Shown here: piece after piece, positions 1 to 6,720 of the stretch | Layout of the letters: each line of letters opens with the position of its first letter | Position numbering within the stretch: position 1 is the first letter of the stretch | From: Lachnospiraceae bacterium UBA7598 | GTDB lineage: Bacteria > Bacillota > Clostridia > Lachnospirales > Lachnospiraceae | Assembly (NCBI GenBank): GCA_002474415.1 | Contig: DLQV01000097.1 | Coordinates: forward strand, 5,920 to 13,116 | Length of the DNA: 7,197 nt | Direction of reading: 5' to 3' | Position numbers and translations under genes: made by a program | Notes under the pieces: generated by a model | The model's input: only the letters and a program-made list of their open reading frames with translations | Told to the model about the DNA's origin: nothing | The model's database searches: none

Positions 1-1
1 T

Positions 2-574
2 CAGGGGCAGGAAATTGGCATGCAGAATGCCAGATGGAACAATGTGGAAGAATTCGATGACATCAGTACCAAAGACCAGTACAGAACCGCACGTGAGGCC
101 GGACTTTCGGATGCAGAAGCACTTGCCGTATGTTCGGCCATGAGCAGGGACAATGCACGGACACCGATGCAGTGGAAGGATGCACCGCAGGCGGGATTTA
201 CTTCCGGAACACCATGGCTGAAGGTAAATGACAATTATCCGTCGATTAATGTGGAAAAGGAAGAACAGGAGAAAGATTCGGTTCTTCATTATTACAGAAA
301 ACTGATTGCGCTGCGCAAATCTCCGGAATATCGTGAGTTGTTTACTTATGGAAAATTTGAGCCGGCATATGAAAATGCAGATCACGTAATGGCGTACTAT
401 CGTATTCTGCAGGGACGCAGGATTCTGGTGGCAGCAAATTTTGGAACAGATACCATAGAACTGGATTGGGAAGTTCCGGCAAAAAAGGTACTTTTATCAA
501 ATAAAAATCGAACAAATGCTGAAAATAAGCTGATTTTAGAGAAATGTGAAGTGTTTGTGACGGAGTGTAAATAG
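2..574 (+). CDS. GH13 alpha-glucosidase (oligo-1,6-glucosidase type), C-terminal part
   Basis: This is the 3' end of a glycoside hydrolase family 13 enzyme that hydrolyses terminal alpha-glucosidic bonds in short oligosaccharides (isomaltose, maltose, sucrose type), normally in the cytoplasm. The frame is open from the left edge; 190 residues are visible and the stop is at 572-574. It begins with QGQEIGMQN, which in this family lies just after conserved region IV (the NHD motif), so the (beta/alpha)8 core with the catalytic Asp and Glu lies outside the window. DNARTPMQW (visible residues 50-58) and TPWLKVNDNYPSINVE (about 70-85) are hallmarks of the GH13_31-like oligo-1,6-glucosidase, sucrase-isomaltase and trehalose-6-phosphate hydrolase group. 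Residues from about 115 onward form the C-terminal beta domain. Usual family length is about 550 residues, so roughly 360 are missing on the left. The specificity residues are not visible, so the exact substrate cannot be named. No hairpin terminator is seen after the stop. Confidence 0.9.
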   Translation, partial: QGQEIGMQNARWNNVEEFDDISTKDQYRTAREAGLSDAEALAVCSAMSRDNARTPMQWKDAPQAGFTSGTPWLKVNDNYPSINVEKEEQEKDSVLHYYRKLIALRKSPEYRELFTYGKFEPAYENADHVMAYYRILQGRRILVAANFGTDTIELDWEVPAKKVLLSNKNRTNAENKLILEKCEVFVTECK

Positions 575-576
575 CG

Positions 577-604
577 TTGCAATCTTATCGGATTTTGATA
601 TAAT
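577..604 (+). promoter_or_regulatory. Sigma-A promoter with extended -10 for the polymerase gene
   Basis: The candidate -35 is TTGCAA (577-582), matching consensus at 4 of 6 bases. After a 16-bp spacer comes a perfect TATAAT (599-604), preceded by TG one base upstream (596-597), an extended -10 that compensates for the imperfect -35. Transcription would start near 611, giving a leader of about 33 nt before the ATG at 644. The promoter begins 3 bp after the GH13 stop codon, so the polymerase gene is probably a separate unit from the sugar gene. This is inferred from consensus matching only. Confidence 0.7.
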
Positions 605-615
605 GGGAGCATACA

Positions 616-629
616 CGAATGTCTGTTTG
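616..629 (+). promoter_or_regulatory. Candidate LexA (SOS) operator
   Basis: The 14-mer CGAATGTCTGTTTG matches the Gram-positive LexA box CGAAC-N4-GTTCG at 8 of 10 defined positions, with T for C in each half-site. It lies about 12 bp downstream of the -10 hexamer, roughly +5 to +18 of the predicted transcript, where a bound repressor would block transcription. It sits directly before a Y-family polymerase, a typical SOS-regulated gene. The two mismatches keep this a candidate. Confidence 0.5.
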
Positions 630-643
630 GGGAGAGGAAAGGT

Positions 644-2098
644 ATGCCGCAGTATATCGCAATTGATCTGAAATCATTTTATGCATCCGTAGAATGCGTG
701 GAGCGTGGACTCGACCCGCTGACTACCAATCTGGTGGTGGCGGATGAAAGCCGCACGGAAAAAACGATCTGCCTGGCAGTTTCTCCGTCCCTGAAAAAAT
801 ATGGGATTCCGGGAAGAGCCAGGCTTTTTGAAGTTGTTCAGAAAGTAAAACAGGTCAACCGCAGCCGAAAACCCGGTGAGCCGGAATTGTCGTACATTGC
901 GGCACCTCCGCGGATGGCACTTTATGTGGAATACAGTACGCGGATTTATGATATATATCTGAAATATGTGGCACCGGAAGATATTCATGTATATTCCATC
1001 GATGAAGTATTTATGGACGTGACACATTATCTGAAAACCTATGGAATGACAGCATATCAGCTGGCGCAGACCATCATTCAGGACGTGCAGGATACCATTG
1101 GAATCACGGCAACTGCCGGGATCGGAACCAATCTGTATCTGTGCAAAATTGCAATGGATATTGTGGCAAAGCACATCGATGCAGATGAAAATGGTGTGCG
1201 CATTGCCCAACTGGATGAAAACAGTTACCGCAAACTGCTTTGGGACTACCGGCCGATTACGGATTTCTGGCGTGTCGGACCGGGATATGCGAAGAAACTG
1301 GCAGAAAACGGAATGTATACCATGGGAGATGTGGCGCGATGCTCCATCGGAAAGGAAACGGATTATTATAATGAAGATCTGCTTTACAAACTGTTTGGTG
1401 TGAATGCAGAGCTTCTGATTGATCATGCCTGGGGGTACGAACCGTGCACGATTGCGCAGATCAAAGCGTACCGTCCGCAGGCGAACAGTTCCGGATCGGG
1501 ACAGGTATTGCAGTGTCCGTATCCGGCAGAAAAAGCAAGAGTTGTTGTGAGGGAAATGACCGATCAGCTCGTGTTAGATCTGGTGGAACATGGTCTGGTG
1601 ACCGACCAGATCGTGCTGACCATTGGCTATGATATCGAAAATCTGACCGACCCGGTGCGGGCCAAAAGATATCACGGGGAAGTGACCACGGATCGTTATG
1701 GAAGAAAGATTCCCAAACATGCCCACGGAACTGCAAATTTGCAAAAGCATACCTCTTCTAGCATTACGGTAGTAGAAAAAGCACTGGAATTGTTCGACAG
1801 AATTATAAATCCGGATCTGTTGATCCGCAGGATCTATGTCACAGCGTGTCATGTACTTACGGAACAGGAGGCACAAAAGGAGCAGTCTTATGAGCAGATG
1901 AGCCTGTTTGATTTTGTGGAAGAAACGGAAGAACAGAAAGCGCAAAAGCAGGCTCTGCAGAAAGAAAAACAGATGCAGAAAGCCATGCTTTCCATTAAAC
2001 AGCGTTATGGAAAGAATGCGATTCTGAAAGGAACCAATTTCACGGAAGGGGCAACTATGCGGCAGCGCAATGGACAGATTGGAGGACATCGGGCATGA
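644..2098 (+). CDS. Y-family (DinB/UmuC/UvrX-like) translesion DNA polymerase
   Basis: This 484-residue protein is an error-prone polymerase of the ImpB/MucB/SamB family that copies damaged DNA. The palm motif IDLKSFYASVE (residues 7-17) gives catalytic Asp8 and the likely steric-gate Tyr13. YSIDEVFMDV (117-126) gives catalytic Asp120 and Glu121. GIGTNLYLCKIAMDI (159-173) and FWRVGPGYAKKL (208-219, helix-hairpin-helix thumb) follow, then the little-finger domain at about 278-400. QMSLF at residues 418-422 (positions 1895-1909) fits the beta-clamp-binding pentapeptide, and a lysine/glutamine-rich tail follows. The final stretch (about 456-484) looks like the conserved tail of Clostridia homologues, from memory. 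The start is set by a purine-rich Shine-Dalgarno (GGAGAGGA, 631-638) 5 nt before ATG. It has its own promoter and a candidate LexA box, and its stop overlaps the next start by 4 nt (ATGA), so the pair is probably translationally coupled. All catalytic residues are present. Bacillus UvrX/YqjW is the nearest named relative; orthology is not shown. Confidence 0.93.
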   Translation: MPQYIAIDLKSFYASVECVERGLDPLTTNLVVADESRTEKTICLAVSPSLKKYGIPGRARLFEVVQKVKQVNRSRKPGEPELSYIAAPPRMALYVEYSTRIYDIYLKYVAPEDIHVYSIDEVFMDVTHYLKTYGMTAYQLAQTIIQDVQDTIGITATAGIGTNLYLCKIAMDIVAKHIDADENGVRIAQLDENSYRKLLWDYRPITDFWRVGPGYAKKLAENGMYTMGDVARCSIGKETDYYNEDLLYKLFGVNAELLIDHAWGYEPCTIAQIKAYRPQANSSGSGQVLQCPYPAEKARVVVREMTDQLVLDLVEHGLVTDQIVLTIGYDIENLTDPVRAKRYHGEVTTDRYGRKIPKHAHGTANLQKHTSSSITVVEKALELFDRIINPDLLIRRIYVTACHVLTEQEAQKEQSYEQMSLFDFVEETEEQKAQKQALQKEKQMQKAMLSIKQRYGKNAILKGTNFTEGATMRQRNGQIGGHRA

Positions 2099-2313
2099 GC
2101 CAGTTGAAAAATACACATCGTTATGATGATATTATAGATCTGCCACATCCGGTATCAAAAAAACATCCGCAGATGCCGCCAGAAGACCGGGCAGCACAGT
2201 TTTCTCCATTTGCAGCATTGACCGGTTATGAGTATGCAATCCGCAAAAAGGAACAGCAGCATGAGGAAAGTATGATGCTGGGGGAGGGTATCAGCAGGGA
2301 ACCCTTCGCATAG
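2095..2313 (+). CDS. Short YolD-like protein, partner of the Y-family polymerase, probably truncated
   Basis: This 72-residue soluble protein has no signal peptide or membrane segment. Its first 48 residues carry YDDIIDLPHPVS (10-21) and MPPEDRAAQFSPFAALTGYE (28-47), the N-terminal signature of small proteins, usually about 100-130 residues, encoded directly after UvrX-like polymerases in Firmicutes (YolD-like). The role of YolD-like proteins is poorly defined; the constant pairing suggests accessory or regulatory work with the polymerase. The start overlaps the polymerase stop as ATGA (2095-2098), so it is likely translated by coupling. After the signature only about 24 residues remain (polar and charged, ending REPFA). 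The expected downstream part, a charged helix and a beta-rich tail, is absent, and I could not find it in the other two frames before 2345. It is either a naturally short version or the remnant of a deletion. Family assignment is from memory. Confidence 0.75.
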   Translation: MSQLKNTHRYDDIIDLPHPVSKKHPQMPPEDRAAQFSPFAALTGYEYAIRKKEQQHEESMMLGEGISREPFA

Positions 2314-2344
2314 GATATAGTAATAACAGGCATATGGTGCGGCA

Positions 2345-3031
2345 ATGAAAGTATCAGATAAATGGAAACGAGGAGGTTTTGCCGTATTTTTTCTGTTTCT
2401 GGCATACCTGTCCGGAAACACAGCGGCAGCCGTACAGACCGCAATACAGCAGCCACAGACGCAAAACTGCGAAGATATAAAACAGATTGCGATTACCTTT
2501 GATGACGGACCAAATCCGGAATATACGCCAAAATTGTTGGACGGATTAGAAAAACGTGGTGTAAAAGCCACTTTTTTTCTGCTGGGAGAAGAAGTAGAGC
2601 AGTATCCGGATGTGGTCAGACGAATCCATGACGACGGACATCTGATCGGTGTTCATTCTTATAAACATGTAAATTTTAAAGAAGTGGGAACAGATTGTGT
2701 TCAGCAGCAGATTGAAAAAACACAGAAGGCAATTTATGATGTGACAGGAGAATATGCAGGATATATCCGTCCGCCTTATGGATGCTGGCAGAAGGAGCTG
2801 GATCAGAAGGTAAATCTGATTGAAGTATTGTGGAATGTAGATCCGCGGGACTGGGCAACCACCGATGCGGATACGGTGGTACAGAGAATTTTAAAGGATA
2901 CAAAACCCGGAGACATTATTTTGCTTCATGATGCTTCAAAGTCATCCGTACAGGCGGCATTTACGGTGATAGATACCCTGCAGAAACAGGGATATTCGTT
3001 TGTGACCGTCGAAGAGCTTTTGTTAGAGTAG
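2345..3031 (+). CDS. Exported polysaccharide deacetylase (NodB/CE4 family)
   Basis: This 228-residue protein removes N- or O-acetyl groups from a polysaccharide such as peptidoglycan, chitin oligomers or xylan, with a divalent metal. A basic N-terminus (KWKRG) and hydrophobic residues 11-29 form a signal peptide or anchor, so the enzyme acts outside the membrane. All CE4 motifs are visible: TFDDGP (51-56; Asp53 catalytic base, Asp54 metal ligand), HSYKH (104-108; His104 and His108 metal ligands), RPPYG (142-146), DPRDW (166-170) and LLHD (193-196; His195). Length matches a minimal single-domain deacetylase with no extra binding module. ATG 2345 is the only good start: an in-frame stop lies at 2324-2326, and starting later would remove the signal peptide. 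Its Shine-Dalgarno is weak (AGG at 2328-2330, about 14 nt away), so expression may depend on read-through from the gene ending 31 nt upstream. Substrate is not determined. Confidence 0.9.
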   Translation: MKVSDKWKRGGFAVFFLFLAYLSGNTAAAVQTAIQQPQTQNCEDIKQIAITFDDGPNPEYTPKLLDGLEKRGVKATFFLLGEEVEQYPDVVRRIHDDGHLIGVHSYKHVNFKEVGTDCVQQQIEKTQKAIYDVTGEYAGYIRPPYGCWQKELDQKVNLIEVLWNVDPRDWATTDADTVVQRILKDTKPGDIILLHDASKSSVQAAFTVIDTLQKQGYSFVTVEELLLE

Positions 3032-3036
3032 GATAC

Positions 3037-3066
3037 TTGAATCTTCTGGTACTGTCGTGGTAAAAT
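3037..3066 (+). promoter_or_regulatory. Putative sigma-A promoter before the DUF3737 gene
   Basis: TTGAAT (3037-3042) and TAAAAT (3061-3066) are separated by 18 bp, and TGG at 3058-3060 gives an extended -10. It lies in the 82-bp gap between the deacetylase stop and the DUF3737 start, the largest intergenic space inside the window. No convincing terminator hairpin for the deacetylase is visible in the same gap. Inferred from consensus only. Confidence 0.5.
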
Positions 3067-3113
3067 AACTAGCAGACCCAATAATTACAAGCTGAAAAAG
3101 AAGGAATAGAAAA

Positions 3114-4001
3114 ATGAGTAACGATAAATTTGACACAGCAAAGCAGATACTGCGTCAACAGAAATTAACAGGAGAACGTGCACTGTTTCAGTCAGAAAAT
3201 CTGGCCGTGTATGACAGTGTATTTGAGGACGGGGAATCCCCGTTGAAAGAGAGCAGGAATCTTTATCTGGATAATTGTCTGTTCCGGTGGAAATATCCAC
3301 TCTGGTATTGCAGAAATGTCGATGTAAAGGAATGTACCTGGTTTGATATGGCAAGAGCCGGCGTATGGTATACCGATGATATTTCCGTGAAAGATTCCAT
3401 AATAGAAGCACCGAAAAATTTCCGCAGATGTAAGGGAGTAACGCTTACCAATGTAAATTTTCCAAATGCAGAGGAAACACTGTGGAACTGTACCGACGTA
3501 AAATTATCGCATGTGCAGGCACGTGGAGATTATTTTGCCATGAATTGTAAAAATATGCAGCTGGATGATTTTGAACTGGTGGGAAATTATTCCTTTGATG
3601 GAGTGGAGCATATGGAAATCCATCATGCACGCATGCTTTCCAAAGATGCGTTCTGGAACAGCAATCATGTGACGGTATATGACAGCTTTATTTCGGGAGA
3701 ATATCTGGGATGGAATGCCAGAAATCTTACACTTGTCAACTGTACGATCGAGAGTCTGCAGGGCATGTGTTATATAGAAAATCTGAAAATGGTGAACTGT
3801 AAACTGATTAATACCACACTGGCATTTGAGTATTCTACAGTGGATGCACAAATTGTAAATACCGTAGACAGTGTGCTGAATCCTTCCGGCGGGACGATCC
3901 GCGCGGAAAAAATAGGAAAACTGATTTTGGAAAAAGATAAAGTGGATCCTGGGAAAACCACAATTATCTGTACAGAGGATGGGGAGGAAGAACGATCATG
4001 A
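3114..4001 (+). CDS. DUF3737 family protein, predicted beta-solenoid
   Basis: This 295-residue protein belongs to DUF3737, a conserved family of unknown function common in Firmicutes. Family landmarks recognised from memory are ERALF (21-25), FEDGESPLKESRN (37-49), WKYPLWYCRN (59-68), IEAPKNFRRC (97-106), LSKDAFWNS (175-183), ISGEYLGWN (193-201) and ESLQGMCYIENL (213-224). A short motif of the type (R/K/E)-N-hydrophobic recurs at residues 28, 48, 67, 88, 107, 127, 146, 165, 184, 203 and 222, a period of 19-21 residues. This indicates about 11 coils of a right-handed parallel beta-helix. There is no signal peptide or membrane segment, so it is predicted cytoplasmic; no catalytic motif is apparent. 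Cysteines recur at stacked coil positions. ATG 3114 follows AAGGA (3101-3105) at 8-nt spacing. The stop overlaps the next start by 4 nt (ATGA), linking it to the SH3b membrane protein. Function is not known. Confidence 0.9.
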   Translation: MSNDKFDTAKQILRQQKLTGERALFQSENLAVYDSVFEDGESPLKESRNLYLDNCLFRWKYPLWYCRNVDVKECTWFDMARAGVWYTDDISVKDSIIEAPKNFRRCKGVTLTNVNFPNAEETLWNCTDVKLSHVQARGDYFAMNCKNMQLDDFELVGNYSFDGVEHMEIHHARMLSKDAFWNSNHVTVYDSFISGEYLGWNARNLTLVNCTIESLQGMCYIENLKMVNCKLINTTLAFEYSTVDAQIVNTVDSVLNPSGGTIRAEKIGKLILEKDKVDPGKTTIICTEDGEEERS

Positions 4002-4429
4002 AAGCAAGTCATAGAAAAGATGTCATTATTGCCAGAATTATTTTTGCGTTCATCTGCGCGGCACTTCTGGTTGGAATTATATCGCTTATCGTATGGATTC
4101 ATGGACGAAATGCAGGAAAGAACCAGACGCAGGGAACCGAGATTACCAAAGATGCACCGCCGGCGGACAACAGTAATCTGCCTCCGGTAACGGAGCAGCC
4201 ACTCGAAGACGGACAAAGCATATGGACAAGCACCGATGGAGTGAATTTCCGGGCAGAACCGAATACAGACAGTGAAATTCTTACCGCTTTTGCGATTGGA
4301 ACAAAGCTGACATTTCTGGGTGAAGAAAACGGATGGGTACAGGCGGAATATAACGGACAGAAAGGATATATCAGCTCGGATTATATTACCAATCAGGAAC
4401 CGGATACAACAACACAGGCAACAGAGTAG
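3998..4429 (+). CDS. Membrane-anchored bacterial SH3 (SH3b) domain protein
   Basis: This 143-residue protein has a positively charged N-terminus (MKASHRKD), one transmembrane helix at about residues 10-34, and a Pro/Thr/Asn-rich linker (about 36-72) that probably spans part of the cell wall. One SH3_3-type domain follows at about 74-131, with the hallmarks VNFRAEPNTDSEIL, GTKLTFLGEENGWVQ and GYISSDYI. The tail is short and Thr-rich. Such domains commonly bind peptidoglycan or other wall ligands. There is no cleavage motif, lipobox or enzymatic domain, so it is probably an anchored binding or adaptor protein facing outward. The start overlaps the DUF3737 stop (ATGA, 3998-4001) and follows a strong GGGGAGGA (3981-3988), so both coupled and independent initiation are possible. 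The GH31 start lies 18 nt past the stop, consistent with one transcript. Ligand and partner are not known. Confidence 0.88.
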   Translation: MKASHRKDVIIARIIFAFICAALLVGIISLIVWIHGRNAGKNQTQGTEITKDAPPADNSNLPPVTEQPLEDGQSIWTSTDGVNFRAEPNTDSEILTAFAIGTKLTFLGEENGWVQAEYNGQKGYISSDYITNQEPDTTTQATE

Positions 4430-4434
4430 ATGAA

Positions 4435-4440
4435 AGGTGA
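4435..4440 (+). promoter_or_regulatory. Ribosome binding site deciding the GH31 start
   Basis: AGGTGA lies 7 nt before ATG 4448. An earlier in-frame ATG at 4430 directly follows the SH3b stop but has no Shine-Dalgarno at suitable distance, and it would place this AGGTGA inside the coding region. ATG 4448 is therefore preferred. Confidence 0.6.
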
Positions 4441-4447
4441 AAAAAGA

Positions 4448-6707
4448 ATGAGTACAGCAGGAAAGATAACTTCCTTCCGGCAGGATGGAAACGAGATTTG
4501 TGTACAGTATGAGCAGTTAAAACTGATCGTGAAAGTTATCAGGGATGATATAGTCAATATTTTTGTTCCGTATAAAACAAAGGAGCATTATTCCAAAGCC
4601 ATTGCCGGGGACAAGTCGGTTACAGCAAAGGTGACTGCAGAAAAATCAGGAGAAGATCTGGTCATTCAGACAGACCGGATTCGGATGCAGTTTGGCGAAA
4701 ATCTGGCGATGATAATTACCAGACCGGACGGGACTCCGCTTGTCCGGACCCACCGGCAGGGCAGAAATGTTTCCGGAGAAGTCAGTGAACAGATGAAACA
4801 GATTCTGGAGTCGGAAGGACATGATACATCAAATATGGGAGCCCGCGATTATCCGGTACAGATGGTCTTTGATCTGGATGAAGGGGATGATTTTTACGGG
4901 CTTGGTGATAAGACCGGATTTTTAAATAAAAAGAATTATGAGTATGAGAACTGGAATTCTGATATTCCGCAGGCACACAATGAAGATTACCATGCGCTGT
5001 ATAAGTCTGTCCCTGTGTTATTCTGTAAGAAACAGAATGAAGTATATGGCATGTTTTTTGACAATACGTTTCACAGCTATCTCAATCTGGGCAAGGAAAA
5101 TCCGGAGTATTATTTTTACGGCGCGGATGACGGCAATCTGGATCTGTACTTCCTGGGCGGAGAAAAACTGACGGATCTGATCGAAGAATATACGTATCTG
5201 ACCGGGCGGACACCGCTGCCACAACGATGGACGCTTGGATACCAGCAGAGCCGCTGGGGCTATCAGTGCGCAGAAGATATCCGTGATGTGGCAGAACATT
5301 TCCGTGCACTGGATATTCCTTGTGATGCCATTCATTTTGATATTGATTATATGGATGGATACCGTGTGTTTACCTGGAATGATGATGAGTACGGCAAGCC
5401 GGGAGAGCTAATTTCAGAAATTAAAAAACAGGGATTTAAAACGGTAACAATTATTGATCCGGGAACTAAAGTGGATCCGGATTATTTTATGTGCCAGGAA
5501 GGCGAAAAGAACGGATATTTTGCTACGGATCCGCAGGGAAATATCTATGTCAATGAGGTATGGCCGGGAGATGCAAACTATCCGGATTTTGGGCGGCGTG
5601 AAGTGCGTGACTGGTGGGGCAGACATCATAAGTTTCTGGTTGACATCGGCGTGGACGGCGTATGGAATGATATGAATGAGCCGGCAAGTTTTCGCGGAGA
5701 ACTGCCACAGGATGTTGTATTTCATGATGAGGAGCGTACGACAAACCATGCGGAAATGCACAATGTCTACGGACATTATATGAGCCGTGCAACCTTTGAG
5801 GGACTGCAGAACCTTTCGGATAAGCGTCCGTTTGTCATTACAAGAGCGGCTTATGCCGGAACACAGAAGTATGCTACGGTGTGGACAGGAGACAACCAGA
5901 GTCTGTGGTCCCATCTGCAGATGATGGTGCCGCAGTTATGTAATCTCGGTATGAGCGGGTTTGCTTTTGCAGGAACCGATATTGGTGGATTCGGTGCAGA
6001 TACGACCCCGGAACTTCTGACCCGGTGGATTGAGGCCGCAGTATTTTCACCACTGTTTCGAAATCATTCCTGTCAGGGAACACGCAGACAGGAACCGTGG
6101 CAGTTTGATGATCAGGTGGTTGGGATTTACCGCAAATACGTCAAGATGCGTTATCGTTTCCTGCCATATCTGTATGATCTTGTTTTATCAGGGCGAACAG
6201 ACCGGACTTCCGGTTATGCGTCCGCTTGTTTTGCATTATCCGAAGGATCCGGAGACCTATAATCTTAATGGGGAATTTCTGGTAGGAGAAAATCTTCTGG
6301 TTGCACCGGTATTGGAGCAGGGAGCGACGAAGAAAATGGTATATCTGCCGGAAGGCGAATGGTACGATTACTGGACCGGAGAAAAGATTACCGGAGGAAA
6401 ATACTTCCTGCGCGATGCACCAATCGATTTGTGTCCGATGTATCTTAAGGCGGGGACTATGGTTCCGATGTATGAAGAAATGTCTTATGTAGGAGAAAAA
6501 CCATACCATACGTTGTACCTGCTGACAGCACCGGGAGAGGCTTCTTATGATCATTTCCAGGATAATGGAGAAGACTATGCTTACCGCAGAGGAGAGTATA
6601 ATTTATATCGTTTCCATAAAAATGCACAGGGAGAATTGGTAACAGAAATGCTTCACAAGAATTATCCGGAATATGAACAGGTATGTTTAAAAATGATTGG
6701 AAAATAA
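4448..6707 (+). pseudogene. GH31 alpha-glucosidase, interrupted by a one-base frameshift
   Basis: This is a retaining family 31 alpha-glucosidase, expected to release glucose from the non-reducing end of alpha-glucans or oligosaccharides. No signal peptide is seen, so it is predicted cytoplasmic. From ATG 4448, residues 1 to about 255 form the N-terminal beta domain (YGLGDK at 150-155). The (beta/alpha)8 barrel begins at LPQRWTLGYQQSRWGY (257-272). DIDYM (298-302) is a substrate-binding motif. WNDMNEP gives nucleophile Asp408, WTGDN gives acid/base Asp482, and RNH (538-540) is a further active-site motif. The first frame runs only to a stop at 6260-6262, after about 26 unrelated residues. From 6183 the +1 frame continues the family sequence (FYQGEQTGLPVMRPL, then FLVGENLLVAPV) for 174 residues to the stop at 6705-6707. 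Removing one base near 6182 would give a continuous protein of about 752 residues. The truncated product keeps both catalytic Asp residues but loses the barrel end and C-terminal beta domains. The cause could be a recent mutation, a sequencing error or, less likely, programmed frameshifting. Confidence 0.88.
6179..6186 (+). other. Frameshift site in the GH31 gene (one extra base)
   Basis: The sequence here is CTTGTTTT. Read in the upstream frame it gives L-V-L and drifts into an unrelated tail. Dropping one base (most simply G6182) gives D-L-F-Y-Q-G, matching the conserved run after YRFLPYLYDL in GH31 enzymes. Both flanks keep intact, family-like coding sequence. Confidence 0.85.
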
Positions 6708-6720
6708 GCACAAAAAACAG

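Noticed and set aside
674..1426. Long open frame of 250 codons on the minus strand inside the polymerase gene
   Set aside because: It lies wholly antisense to a gene with complete catalytic motifs, its translation is rich in Ile, His and Cys without any recognisable domain, and no ribosome binding site or promoter serves it.
2371..2376. Strong AGGAGG as ribosome binding site for a later deacetylase start
   Set aside because: No in-frame ATG, GTG or TTG follows at suitable distance, and starting there would remove the basic part of the signal peptide.
3011..3046. GAAGA and TCTTC as a terminator stem after the deacetylase
   Set aside because: Only 5 bp with a loop of about 26 nt, AT-rich and not followed by a T-run.
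4430..4447. Upstream ATG at 4430 as the GH31 start, immediately after the SH3b stop
   Set aside because: No Shine-Dalgarno precedes it at useful distance, while AGGTGA sits 7 nt before ATG 4448. The extra six residues (MKGEKR) simply encode that ribosome binding site.
6030..6182. Start of a separate protein at ATG 6030 in the second GH31 frame
   Set aside because: The residues read in this frame before 6183 do not resemble GH31, and the other frame encodes conserved barrel sequence there. This is the out-of-frame lead-in to the frameshifted C-terminal part.
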